64,000 nucleotides of DNA, from positions 7,210,353 to 7,274,352 of the forward strand of contig CP054936.1 of the NCBI GenBank assembly GCA_013364255.1, given 5' to 3'. The notes below the pieces were generated by a model that worked only from the letters and a program-made list of their open reading frames with translations, was not told the origin of the DNA and did no database searches. Of this stretch, positions 40,869 through 50,757 are shown one piece after another. This stretch comes from Streptomyces seoulensis (GTDB lineage Bacteria > Actinomycetota > Actinomycetes > Streptomycetales > Streptomycetaceae). Within the stretch, counting starts at the first letter, position 1, and each line of letters opens with the position of its first letter. The position numbers and the translations under genes are program-made.

Positions 40869-42383
40869 TCACCCGCCCCGGACGGGATTGTGCAGCCCCG
40901 TCCAGAGGTCTCCCGCCCGCCCCGGCGACAGCCGCATCAGCGTCAGCGCCTTGGCCGGCCAGGGCTCCTCGCGCAGCGCCCGTACGTCGGGCGAGTCCGG
41001 CAGGTCCTCCAGGGCCGTCGCCACGGCCGCGCGCAGCGCCGGGCCCGATCCGGCCGTGCCCGCCAGCGCGCCCGCCACCAGCGAGCCGAACAGCTTGCGG
41101 CGCAGGGCGACGGGATCGTCGGTGAGGTTGCGCTCGGGCAACTCCGGTACCGGCACGCCGTGTCGGCGCAGCCGGGCCGGGCTCACCCGGATGTCGGCCA
41201 GGTCGCGGTAGACCAGACGCAGCGGCGCGCCCGAGGCGGACAGCACCACCAGCAGGTTCTGCCCGTGCGCCTCCAGGGCCACGCCCAGCTCCAGCAGCCG
41301 CAGACCGGCCGTGAGGGCCAGCCGCGCGAAACGGGCCGTCCACGCGGGGGAGTCGGGCCAGGCGGTGGTGGCGAGGGCCGCCACCGGCAGCACCTGCTCG
41401 CCCGGCTCGGCGTACGCGCGCGGCGACTCGCGCCACAACGCCGCCAGATCCGGGGTGCCGGCGGCGGCCGCGCCGAGGGTCCGGGTGAAGCACAGCAGCC
41501 CGTCCGTACGGGCGGCCAGCTCTCCGGCGAAGTCCGACAGCGCCGCCGAGGCCGCCACCGAGCCCACCGAGATGTCCCGCACCGACGACGTCAGCCGCGC
41601 CGACAGCGCCGTCTTGACGTGCGGGCCGTCCGGCAGGGCCAGCGTGCGCAGCGACATCAGCGGATGCGCCACGAGGCCCGCGCCCTCGCCGGCCCGCTTC
41701 AGCACGTGCCGCGCCTGCCACGGGTGCACGGGCACCAACAGGGCGCCTCCGTCACGGAATTCGTCCGGCCACGCGCCGCTCACCAGGCACTCCGACTCCG
41801 GCACCGGCAGCAGGCGCAGCTCCACCAGCGGCCCGTGCTCCGGCCCGTACGCCAGCTGCTCGGCCACCGAGAAACCCGGCCGGGAACGGCAGTTGGGATG
41901 GAAGGGATGCCCGTCCACCACCCGCTGCTCCCACTCCCAGTCGGTCGCGGGCCACCCGTTCGGGTGATGCTCGGCGGGCGTCGGCCGTCCGGCCCGGGAC
42001 AGCGCCAACGAGGCGACACTGTGCGCCAGTTCGGCGGCGAACGCCTCGCCGTGCGGCACGGCCAGGGCGGCCGTCAGACGCGCCGGATCGGCGTAGCGCG
42101 CGCCGCCGAGGCGCACCTCGGACACGTAGGCGGCCGTCGCGTACGGGTCCGCGGCCGGGCCGCTGAGCGCGCGGCCGTCGCAAAGCCGCAGGACCAGGCC
42201 GTCGCGCACCCGCTCCCGGCCCGTGACCCACGGCAGCGGCTCGTACGCCAGCGCCCGCCACAGCCGGGTCAGCACCGCCGCCCGCGCGCCGGGCAGCTCC
42301 CGCGCGTACCGTGCGGCCAGGGCGGGCCGTACGGCGGCCAACTCGTCGCCGATCTCGGTCTCGGCGCTCGGGGGACGGGGCAC
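40869..42383 (-). CDS. IucA/IucC-family NIS siderophore synthetase (first of two)
   Basis: A 504-aa ATP-dependent carboxylate-amine ligase of the aerobactin synthetase family. GHPFHPNCRSRPGFS near residue 158 is the conserved HP.HP..K/R ATP-binding motif, LVPVHPWQARHVL near 217 is the HPWQ motif, and ALEAHGQNLLVVL near 365 is the EAH.QN motif. At 504 residues it is shorter than the usual 580 or so, mainly at the N-terminus. It is divergent from a second synthetase. No decarboxylase, monooxygenase or exporter for siderophore assembly lies beside it. GTG start with GAGGAG. Confidence 0.9.
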   Translation of the reverse strand: MPRPPSAETEIGDELAAVRPALAARYARELPGARAAVLTRLWRALAYEPLPWVTGRERVRDGLVLRLCDGRALSGPAADPYATAAYVSEVRLGGARYADPARLTAALAVPHGEAFAAELAHSVASLALSRAGRPTPAEHHPNGWPATDWEWEQRVVDGHPFHPNCRSRPGFSVAEQLAYGPEHGPLVELRLLPVPESECLVSGAWPDEFRDGGALLVPVHPWQARHVLKRAGEGAGLVAHPLMSLRTLALPDGPHVKTALSARLTSSVRDISVGSVAASAALSDFAGELAARTDGLLCFTRTLGAAAAGTPDLAALWRESPRAYAEPGEQVLPVAALATTAWPDSPAWTARFARLALTAGLRLLELGVALEAHGQNLLVVLSASGAPLRLVYRDLADIRVSPARLRRHGVPVPELPERNLTDDPVALRRKLFGSLVAGALAGTAGSGPALRAAVATALEDLPDSPDVRALREEPWPAKALTLMRLSPGRAGDLWTGLHNPVRGG

Positions 42384-42476
42384 GATCGGGCTCCTCGGTA
42401 GCGGGTCGGGGCGTCACGGTAGCGCGCACCGGGCAGCCATACTGATCACACCGCACCGTGTGGACGTAGGGAACGA

Positions 42477-43982
42477 ATGGAACGCGTCAAGCCCATGCCC
42501 CTCAGCGCCGACGCCGGAGCGCGTGCCGACGCGTACGCCGCAGCGCCCCTGCTGAACTGCCTGATCCGCGAACTGGCGCAGCCCTGTCCGGACCCCGGCG
42601 GACGGCAGGCCTACCGGCTGCCCGGCGGCGGGCGGCTGCTGCGGGTGCGCGCCGGGCGGCGCCCCGCCGAACCCGAGATCCGCGCGGACGGCGGCTGGCA
42701 GCGCGTCGGCCACCCGGAACTGGTCAAACTCGTCGCCGAGGAACTGCGCCGGCACACCGGCCTGAGCAACGACGAACTGCCCGCCGAGATGATCGACAGC
42801 CGGGAGGCGGTGGCGGCGCTGCTCGCCGCCCGCGACACGGCGGTCCCGCCCGCCGACCCCTACCTGCGCTCCGAGCAGTCCCTCGTCACCGGACACCCCT
42901 ACCACCCGGCGCCCAAGGCACGCGGCGGCGGCCCGGTCGCCTCCTGGCTGCCGTACGCGCCCGAGGCGTACGCCCGCTTCCCGCTGGCACTGCTGGCCGT
43001 GCGCGAGGACCTGGTCGCCGAGGAGGGCGACACCTCGGCGCTGGACGCGCTCGGCCAGGCGCCGCCCGGCTACCGGTTGCTGCCCGCCCACCCCTGGCAG
43101 CTGGAGCTGGCGGCCGGCGCCCTCGCCGGGGCGTTCGCGGACGGCCGGCTGCTGCGGCTGGGCCGCACCCCCTTCGAGGTCGGCCCGACCGCTGCCGTGC
43201 GCACCGTGCACGCCGCCGAGCACGATCTGTTCCTGAAGTTCAGCCTGGACGTGCGGATCACCAACGACGTGCGCCGGCTGTGGCGGCACGACCTGCTGAG
43301 GCTGCGCCGCACCGACACGGCCGCCGTGGCCGCCTTCGCCCGCCTGGACGGCCCGGCGGCCTGGCTCAGCGACCGCGGCTACCGCACCGCCGCCTTCGCC
43401 TTCGAGGAACTGGCCGTCGTCGTCCGCGACGGACTGGCCCGGCACGCGCTGCCCGGCACGACCGTGCTGCTCGCCGCCGCCCTCGCCGAGGGCTTCGACG
43501 GCAACCCGCTGGACGGCGTCGCGGACCCGGGGCGCTGGTGGGCGGCGTATCTGCGCCAGGTCGTGCCGCCGGCGCTGGCGGCCTTCGCCGACCACGGCGT
43601 CGTCCTGGAGGCCCACCTCCAGAACTCGCTGATCGCCGTGGACGCGGCCGGGCTGCCCGCGCAGGCGCTGTTCCGGGACGCGGAGGGCGTGAAACTGCTG
43701 CCCGGAACGGACCGGGCGGACGGCTGGGAGCGGCTGGTGTACTGCCTGGTCGTCAACCACCTCACCGAGATCGCCGCCGCCCTCGTCGAGCGCCACCCCG
43801 GCTTCGACCCGTGGCCCGCCGTCCGCCGCGAGCTGTCCCTGCGCTTCGACCTGCCCGAGATCCCCGCCCTGCTCGCCGCGCCGACCCTGCCCGGCAAGAC
43901 CAACCTGCTGCTGCGCTGGACGGGCGCGGACGGCGCCGCCGCCCGCTACCGCCCGCTGCGCAACCCGCTGGCGCGGGCGTAG
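42477..43982 (+). CDS. IucA/IucC-family NIS siderophore synthetase (second of two)
   Basis: A 501-aa ligase. It has GHPYHPAPKARGG near residue 139 (the HP.HP..K motif), LLPAHPWQLELAAG near 200, RITNDVRRL near 260 and VLEAHLQNSLIAV near 378, all diagnostic for NIS synthetases, with FRDAEGVKLL resembling the C-terminal catalytic stretch. It activates citrate, succinate or a similar carboxylate for amide bond formation. It is divergent from the other synthetase with a 93-bp shared control region. I find no TTAGGTTAGGCT-like iron box between them. Start ATG with TAGGGAACG upstream. Confidence 0.9.
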   Translation: MERVKPMPLSADAGARADAYAAAPLLNCLIRELAQPCPDPGGRQAYRLPGGGRLLRVRAGRRPAEPEIRADGGWQRVGHPELVKLVAEELRRHTGLSNDELPAEMIDSREAVAALLAARDTAVPPADPYLRSEQSLVTGHPYHPAPKARGGGPVASWLPYAPEAYARFPLALLAVREDLVAEEGDTSALDALGQAPPGYRLLPAHPWQLELAAGALAGAFADGRLLRLGRTPFEVGPTAAVRTVHAAEHDLFLKFSLDVRITNDVRRLWRHDLLRLRRTDTAAVAAFARLDGPAAWLSDRGYRTAAFAFEELAVVVRDGLARHALPGTTVLLAAALAEGFDGNPLDGVADPGRWWAAYLRQVVPPALAAFADHGVVLEAHLQNSLIAVDAAGLPAQALFRDAEGVKLLPGTDRADGWERLVYCLVVNHLTEIAAALVERHPGFDPWPAVRRELSLRFDLPEIPALLAAPTLPGKTNLLLRWTGADGAAARYRPLRNPLARA

Positions 43983-43998
43983 GAGCCGCCGGCGACCG

Positions 43999-44025
43999 CC
44001 CCGGACGGCCGAGTCGCCCGGGGCA
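43999..44025 (+). terminator. short hairpin between NIS synthetase and catalase
   Basis: A 7-bp stem GCCCCGG/CCGGGGC (43999-44005 with 44019-44025) lies 17 bp past the stop. It is a modest but plausible terminator. Confidence 0.5.
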
Positions 44026-44110
44026 GTCGGGAGAAAAGGTGTTTGGGCCGCCCGTCACGGGTCACGCGACAGTCGCGACGCCGCTGCTGAAGCACCAGGA
44101 AAGGCGACCC

Positions 44111-45631
44111 ATGACGGAGATCCGACCTGCCACGACCACTGACTCCGGGGCACCGGTGGAGAGCGATGAGCATTCGCTCACCGTGGGCCCCGGGGGACCG
44201 ATCCTGCTCCAGGACGCCTATTTGATCGAACAGATGGCGCAGTTCAACCGGGAGCGGATCCCGGAGCGCCAGCCGCACGCCAAGGGCAGCGGCGCCTTCG
44301 GTCACTTCGAGGTGACCGACGACGTCAGCGCGTACACGAAGGCGGCCCTGTTCCAGCCCGGCGTCCGCACCGACCTCGTCGCCCGGTTCTCGACCGTCGC
44401 CGGGGAGCGCGGCAGCCCGGACACCTGGCGCGACCCGCGCGGCTTCGCGGTGAAGTTCTACACCAGCGAAGGCAACTACGACATGGTCGGCAACAACACG
44501 CCGGTCTTCTTCGTGAAGGACCCGATGAAGTTCCAGCACTTCATCCGGTCCCAGAAGCGCCGCGCGGACAACAACCTGCGCGACCACGACATGCAGTGGG
44601 ACTTCTGGACCCTCTCCCCGGAGTCCGCGCACCAGGTCACCTGGCTGATGGGCGACCGGGGCATCCCGCGCAGCTGGCGCCACATGAACGGCTACACCTC
44701 GCACACGTACATGTGGATCAACGCCGACGGCGAGCGGTTCTGGGTGAAGTATCACTTCAAGACCGACCAGGGCATCGAGTTCTTCACCCAGGACGAGGGT
44801 GACCAGATGGCCGCGGCGGACACGGACTACCACACCCGTGACCTCTTCGAGCACATCCGGGACGGCGACTACCCGAGCTGGACCCTGTACGTCCAGGTGA
44901 TGCCGTACGAGGAGGCCGCGCACTACCGCTTCAACCCGTTCGACCTGACCAAGGTGTGGCCGCACGGAGACTACCCGCTGATCCGGGTCGGCCGCATGAC
45001 GCTGGACCGCAACCCCACCGACAACCACGCCCAGATCGAGCAGGCGGCGTTCCAGCCCAACAACCTCGTCCCCGGCATCGGCCCGAGCCCGGACCGCATG
45101 CTGCTGGCCCGGCTGTTCTCCTACGCGGACGCGCACCGCTACCGCATCGGCGCGAACTACCAGCAGCTGCCGGTGAACGCCCCGGTCGTCGACGTCCACA
45201 CGTACTCCAAGGACGGGGCGATGGCCTACCGGTACACCACCGACCCGGTGTACGCCCCGAACTCCAAGGGCGGCCCCGCCGCCGACACCGAGCGCTACGG
45301 TTCGCCGCCGAGCTGGACGGCCGACGGCGAGATCACCCGGGCCGCCTACGTCTCCCACCCCGAGGACGACGACTGGGGGCAGCCCGGCACGATGGTGCGG
45401 GAGGTGCTGGACGACGCCGCCCGCGACCGCCTCGTCGACAACGTGGTGGGTCACCTCCTCAACGGGGTGAGCGAACCCGTACTCGAACGCGCCTTCGAGT
45501 ACTGGACGAACATCGACGAGAACATCGGCAAGCGCATCGCCGCCGGGGTGCGCGCCAAGGCCGGCGAGAAGGACCCGAAAGCCGCCGAGCAGAGCAACCC
45601 GGCGCGCAGCTCGATGCAGCACAAGGCGTAA
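44111..45631 (+). CDS. second monofunctional haem catalase
   Basis: A 506-aa small-subunit catalase. Distal His56 (ERQPHAKGSGAFG) and Asn128 (VGNNTPVFF) are in place, and the proximal Tyr lies in RLFSYADAHRYRIG. It differs from the catalase at 19163 by its QRRADNNLRDHDMQ insert region and a Lys/Ser-rich C-terminus. Its promoter has neither the TTCCG-N5-CGGAA box nor the TCAACA dyad, so it is probably the general vegetative catalase. The ATG follows AGGAAAGG. Flanked by terminators, it looks monocistronic. Confidence 0.95.
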   Translation: MTEIRPATTTDSGAPVESDEHSLTVGPGGPILLQDAYLIEQMAQFNRERIPERQPHAKGSGAFGHFEVTDDVSAYTKAALFQPGVRTDLVARFSTVAGERGSPDTWRDPRGFAVKFYTSEGNYDMVGNNTPVFFVKDPMKFQHFIRSQKRRADNNLRDHDMQWDFWTLSPESAHQVTWLMGDRGIPRSWRHMNGYTSHTYMWINADGERFWVKYHFKTDQGIEFFTQDEGDQMAAADTDYHTRDLFEHIRDGDYPSWTLYVQVMPYEEAAHYRFNPFDLTKVWPHGDYPLIRVGRMTLDRNPTDNHAQIEQAAFQPNNLVPGIGPSPDRMLLARLFSYADAHRYRIGANYQQLPVNAPVVDVHTYSKDGAMAYRYTTDPVYAPNSKGGPAADTERYGSPPSWTADGEITRAAYVSHPEDDDWGQPGTMVREVLDDAARDRLVDNVVGHLLNGVSEPVLERAFEYWTNIDENIGKRIAAGVRAKAGEKDPKAAEQSNPARSSMQHKA

Positions 45632-45649
45632 CGGCGAGGGAACGCCGCA

Positions 45650-45689
45650 GCGGGCGTCCGGGCCGCCGACCGACGGCCCGGACGCCCGC
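45650..45689 (+). terminator. terminator after the second catalase
   Basis: A 16-bp perfect stem GCGGGCGTCCGGGCCG/CGGCCCGGACGCCCGC (45650-45665 with 45674-45689) with an 8-nt loop. Confidence 0.85.
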
Positions 45690-45728
45690 GAGCGCGCTCC
45701 CGTCGCGCCCGGTCACTATGCTGGCGTC

Positions 45729-46676
45729 GTGCGGGACGGACGACCGGCGGGGGACGCGACGATGCTGAGAGAGGTCACCGCGACCCGCTACGTCGAGCCC
45801 CTGCACTCCGGCGGCTCCGTCCCCGGCGTGGTCGAGGCCGACGACCTCGGGACGTACGTCGTGAAGTTCACCGGCTCCGCGCAGGGCCGCAAGGCGCTGG
45901 TGGCCGAGGTGGTGGTGGGCGAGCTGGCGCGCGCCCTCGGGCTGCGCTTCCCCGAACTGGTGCTCGTGCACTTCGACCCCGAGCTGGCCGCGCACGAACC
46001 GCACCAGGAGGTCCGCGACCTGCTGAACGCCAGCCCCGGCGTCAACCTCGGCATGGACTATCTGCCGGGCGCCCGCGACTTCACCCCCGAGGCCGCCAAG
46101 GGCTTCGCGGTCGATCCGCTGGAGGCCGGCCGGATCGTGTGGCTGGACGCGCTGACGGCCAATGTGGACCGCACCGTCCACAGCTCCAACCTGATGATCT
46201 GGCCGACGTCGGGCACCGTGCCGCCGCGCCTGTGGCTGATCGACCACGGCGCCGCCCTCGTCTTCCACCACCGCTGGGACACCTCGGAGCCCGCGAAGGC
46301 GTACGACTTCCGGCACCATGCCCTCGGGCAGTACGCGCCGGACGTCCGGGCGGCGGACGCGCGGCTCGCGCCGCTGGTGACGCGGGAACTGCTGCGGACC
46401 GTCCTCGCGCGGGTGCCGGACGCCTGGCTGGCGGAGGAGCCGGACTTCGCGGGCCCCGAGCAGGTCCGCGCCGCCTACGTCGACTACCTCGCCGCCCGGG
46501 TGGCCGCCTCCGCGGCCTGGCTGCCCACGGACTTCCCCGGCCGCGCCGAGCTGGCCGCCGAGGAGGCCCGGCGCGCGGCGCGGACCCAGGCCGGCCGGCC
46601 CGACTGGCTCAAGCGGGTCCCCGATCTGCACGGCAAGCCGGCCGCGGAACAGGACTGGTCGGTCCACCTGGAGTAG
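45729..46676 (+). CDS. HipA-like kinase domain protein
   Basis: A 315-aa protein with a minimal HipA-type kinase fold. VVKFTGSAQGRKALVAEVVV near residue 44 carries the ATP-binding Lys. WLDALTANVDRTVHSSNLMIW near 138-158 holds the catalytic Asp and Asn, and LWLIDHGAALVFHH near 165 the metal-binding Asp. No HipB antitoxin lies alongside, so it belongs to the stand-alone actinobacterial HipA-like branch whose role is not known. TATGCT (45717-45722), 6 nt before the GTG, suggests a leaderless transcript; ATG 45762 is the alternative start. Confidence 0.82.
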   Translation: MRDGRPAGDATMLREVTATRYVEPLHSGGSVPGVVEADDLGTYVVKFTGSAQGRKALVAEVVVGELARALGLRFPELVLVHFDPELAAHEPHQEVRDLLNASPGVNLGMDYLPGARDFTPEAAKGFAVDPLEAGRIVWLDALTANVDRTVHSSNLMIWPTSGTVPPRLWLIDHGAALVFHHRWDTSEPAKAYDFRHHALGQYAPDVRAADARLAPLVTRELLRTVLARVPDAWLAEEPDFAGPEQVRAAYVDYLAARVAASAAWLPTDFPGRAELAAEEARRAARTQAGRPDWLKRVPDLHGKPAAEQDWSVHLE

Positions 46677-46702
46677 CCGCCCGGCGCACGGTCCGGGCAC
46701 AC

Positions 46703-46739
46703 GTGTGAGCGGCCCCGGACGCCCCGGGACCGCTCACAC
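46703..46739. terminator. convergent terminator
   Basis: A 10-bp stem GTGTGAGCGG/CCGCTCACAC (46703-46712 with 46730-46739), with an inner CCC/GGG pairing, lies between the HipA-like gene and the leftward malate synthase. Confidence 0.8.
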
Positions 46740-46746
46740 CCGCGGC

Positions 46747-48372
<1,626 letters not shown>

Positions 48373-48492
48373 GAGCTGTCACTTCCTTCGGGGGAGCTTC
48401 TTCAGCGAACCACGTTCACCGCCACCGCGCCGTGGCACTGGATGCCAAGCGACACGAATGGGGTATATGGCGCCCTCGGATCGGCCAGGCGC

Positions 48493-48545
48493 TTCTGATC
48501 AGTGGATACTAGTTTCCTCATGGTGGAAGTTCAATGGTTTGTTGA
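48493..48545 (-). promoter_or_regulatory. aceB promoter with paired AllR-type boxes and TCAACA-type palindrome
   Basis: Reading leftward there is a -35 TTGAAC (48534-48529), a 17-nt spacer and a -10 TAGTAT (48511-48506). Box TTCCTCATGGTGGAA (48514-48528) fills the spacer and box TTCTGATCAGTGGAT (48493-48507) overlaps the -10 and start; the centres are 21 bp apart. TCAATG-GTT-TGTTGA (48531-48545) covers the -35. Confidence 0.75.
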
Positions 48546-48594
48546 TGTCGAGATTCTCTGAGTCGAGGAATCGTGGCGTTCAGTGCCACGCCGT

Positions 48595-49338
48595 TCACTC
48601 CAGGTGCGCCAAGTCGGCCTCGGTGTCGATGTCGTACGCCTGCGCCACATCCGCGCACTCCACCAGCGTGATCGCCGCCGCGTGCTCCTTCAGGTAGGCG
48701 CGCGCGCCCCGGTCGCCGGTCGCACTGGCCGCGATGCCCGCCCAGTGGGCCGCGCCGAACAGCACGGGATGCCCGCGCACCCCCTCGTACGCCGCGGCCA
48801 CCAGCGACGTCTCGTCCCGGAACGCGGACCGCACCCGGCCCACCGCCGCCGCGCCGATCCCGGGCTGGTCCACCAGGCAGACCAGCGCCGCCCGCACCGG
48901 TGAGCCGGCCAGCGAGCCGAGCCCCGCCCGCAGCGAGGACCCCATGCCCTCCTCCCAGGCGGGGTTGTCCACCAGCACGCAGTCCGCCAGCCGCGCCCGC
49001 TCCCGTACGTCGCCGGCCCGCGCCCCCAGCACCACGTGCACCCGGGCGCAGCCGGCCGCCCGCAGGACGGCGACCGCGTGCTCCACCAGCGGCCGGCCCC
49101 GGTGGGTGAGCAGCGCCTTGGGGCGTCCGCCGAGCCGCCGCCCGCCGCCCGCCGCCAGCACGAGCCCGGCCACCTCCTGCGCCCCGGCGGCTTCCCGCGC
49201 CCCGGCCGTCTCGTGTGCTCCGGTCGTCTCGTGCGCCCCGGCCGTCTGGTGCGTCCCGGTCGCTCCTCGCGCCCCGGTCGTCTCGTGCGTCCCGGTCGTC
49301 CGGTGCGTCCGGGCTGCCTCGTCGTCTGTGCGTGTCAT
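48595..49338 (-). CDS. MocA-like nucleotidyltransferase with N-terminal hexapeptide repeats
   Basis: A 247-aa protein. From residue about 57 it is a GT-A-like NTP transferase: GLVLAAGGGRRLGGRPKALL is the MobA/MocA nucleotide loop, with LVCLVDQPGIG near 152 and GHPVLFGAAHWAGI near 180. MocA proteins attach CMP to molybdopterin for xanthine dehydrogenase-type enzymes, which would fit this purine region, though the substrate is unproven. Residues about 11-56 are an unusual run of THETTGA/AREAAGA hexapeptides encoded by 18-bp DNA repeats. The ATG at 49338 has a weak AGGAC site; the domain itself could start later, near residue 50. Confidence 0.78.
   Translation of the reverse strand: MTRTDDEAARTHRTTGTHETTGARGATGTHQTAGAHETTGAHETAGAREAAGAQEVAGLVLAAGGGRRLGGRPKALLTHRGRPLVEHAVAVLRAAGCARVHVVLGARAGDVRERARLADCVLVDNPAWEEGMGSSLRAGLGSLAGSPVRAALVCLVDQPGIGAAAVGRVRSAFRDETSLVAAAYEGVRGHPVLFGAAHWAGIAASATGDRGARAYLKEHAAAITLVECADVAQAYDIDTEADLAHLE
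49182..49307. repeat. seven 18-bp tandem repeats coding the N-terminus of the MocA-like protein
   Basis: Units start at 49182, 49200, 49218, 49236, 49254, 49272 and 49290, with the consensus (C/T)CCCGGTCGTCTCGTGCG. They stay in frame on the minus strand as six-residue repeats. Confidence 0.85.
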
Positions 49339-49480
49339 GCGTCCTGCATACCTGACCGCCGCACGGCCGCGCGGTGTCGTGGGGCTGAATTTCGGTCCCC
49401 GTGCTGGCGCGCCCCGCCCCGGGTGTCGTTTACTACCCGCGTCCGGGGACTGCGCACGACGAAGTGCGAGGGGGAGGGCT

Positions 49481-49795
49481 GTGTTGCGGAGCTTGGGCCA
49501 GCGGCCGGTGACGGGCAGCGAAGAGGACCTGAGGGTGGCGGGACTGCGCACCGCCGTGTCCCGGTTACGCCGCGAACTGGCCGCCCATCCGGCGGAGTTC
49601 GCCGACCGCTCCATAGCCGAGGACGAACTCGCCGCGCTCGCCGCGATGGCCGCCCACGGTGCCCCCGAGATTCCGCGACTGCGCCGTTCGCTGCTGCTCA
49701 TCGCCGGATCGATAGGCTCGGTCAGCGCCCTCGGGCCCGGCCTGGCGCAGGTGCGGACCGCGGTGGACCTGTTCGGACAGCCGCCGCGCCGCTGA
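49481..49795 (+). CDS. small helical protein, DUF5955-like
   Basis: A 104-aa helical cytoplasmic protein. The sequence LRTAVSRLRRELAAHPAEF, then DELAALAAMAAHGAPEIPRL and LLIAGSIGSVSALGPGL matches what I recall of the Streptomyces DUF5955 family, of unknown function. The GTG at 49481 follows GGGGGAGGGCT. The gene is monocistronic, with a repeat-filled 293-bp region downstream. Confidence 0.7.
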   Translation: MLRSLGQRPVTGSEEDLRVAGLRTAVSRLRRELAAHPAEFADRSIAEDELAALAAMAAHGAPEIPRLRRSLLLIAGSIGSVSALGPGLAQVRTAVDLFGQPPRR

Positions 49796-49876
49796 GCGGG
49801 TCGGCGCCGCCGACGGACGGGCGCCCGCACGGCCTCAGGGCTCGGAGCCCGAGCCGCCGCGGCAGCGCTGAGCACG

Positions 49877-50069
49877 TGCGCCGTCGTGGTGCTCGGGGTC
49901 TGCGCCGCCGCGGCGTCCACGCGCCGTGCCGCTGTGGTGCCCATGGCCTGCGCCGTCGCAGGGCTCAGGGTCCGTGCCGTCGCCGGGGGCTCAGCACGTG
50001 CGCCGTCGTGGTGCTCACGGCGCGTGCCGCCATGGCGTCCCGGGCGCGTGCCGTCGTGGTGCCCGTGCC
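49877..50069. repeat. eight about-24-bp tandem repeats between convergent genes
   Basis: Units begin TGCGCC or CGTGCC at 49877, 49901, 49925, 49949, 49973 (26 nt), 49999, 50023 and 50047; the core is GCCGTCGTGGTGCTC. They sit between the DUF5955-like gene stop and the response regulator stop. They are contiguous, without spacers, so not a CRISPR array, and no translation of them looks like a gene. Confidence 0.78.
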
Positions 50070-50088
50070 TTGCCTCGCGCCGCGGGGA

Positions 50089-50757
50089 TCAGGGCCTGTG
50101 CCGCCGTACGAGGCCCTGTTCCGTCGCCGCCGCCACCGCCGCCGTGCGCGATTCCACGCCCAGCTTGGCGTAGACGTGCACCAGGTGGGACTTCACCGTG
50201 GCCTGGCTCAGGAACAGGCGCTTGCTGATCTCCAGGTTGGACAGCCCGTCGCGGACCAGCTCCAGCACTTCCAGCTCGCGGCGGCTGAGCGCGGCGGCCG
50301 GCGTCCGCATGCGGTCCATCAGCCGGTGGGCGACGGCCGGGGCCAGCGCCGAGCGGCCGGCGGCGGCGGTGCGCACCGCCGCCGCCAGCTCCGGCGGCGG
50401 GGCGTCCTTCAGGAGATAGCCCGCCGCCCCCGCCTCCACCGCGGCCAGGATGTCCGCGTCCGTGTCGTACGTCGTCAGCACCAGCACGCGCGGGGCGCCG
50501 GGCCGGGCGGTGATCCGCGCCGTAGCCTCCGCGCCGTGCGCGCCGCCGGGCCCGAACTGGAGATCCATCAGCACCACGTCGATCCCGCCCGCGGCGGCCA
50601 GCTCCACGGCGCGCTCCGCCGTCGGCGCCTCGCCCACGATCGTGAAGTCCGGCTCGGCGGACAGCACGGCCCGCAGTCCCGCGCGGACCACCGGATGGTC
50701 GTCGGCCAGCAGCAGCCGGACCGGCCCGCCCTCCTCGGCCGCGTGCTCCGGCGTCAT
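50089..50757 (-). CDS. NarL/LuxR-family response regulator
   Basis: A 222-aa protein. The receiver domain covers residues about 14-130 with phospho-Asp in VVLMDLQFGPGG near 62, Thr in VLVLTTYDTD and Lys in GYLLKDAPP. The LuxR HTH covers about 155-210 (LSRRELEVLELVRDGLSNLE, then ISKRLFLSQATVKSHL). It is the partner of the histidine kinase whose stop overlaps its ATG (ATGA). A divergent FtsX/ATPase exporter pair is the natural target. It ends immediately before a 24-bp repeat field. Confidence 0.92.
   Translation of the reverse strand: MTPEHAAEEGGPVRLLLADDHPVVRAGLRAVLSAEPDFTIVGEAPTAERAVELAAAGGIDVVLMDLQFGPGGAHGAEATARITARPGAPRVLVLTTYDTDADILAAVEAGAAGYLLKDAPPPELAAAVRTAAAGRSALAPAVAHRLMDRMRTPAAALSRRELEVLELVRDGLSNLEISKRLFLSQATVKSHLVHVYAKLGVESRTAAVAAATEQGLVRRHRP

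Noticed and set aside
42384..42476. DmdR-type iron box between the two NIS synthetases
   Set aside because: I looked for a TTAGGTTAGGCTCACCTAA-like dyad and found none convincing.
49877..50069. Regular repeats that might be a CRISPR array
   Set aside because: Units are contiguous with no unique spacers, are degenerate, and no cas gene is present.
49886..50173. A possible small gene across the 24-bp repeats
   Set aside because: Its translation is low-complexity Ala/Val/Arg/Cys noise, and it runs into the oppositely oriented response regulator.
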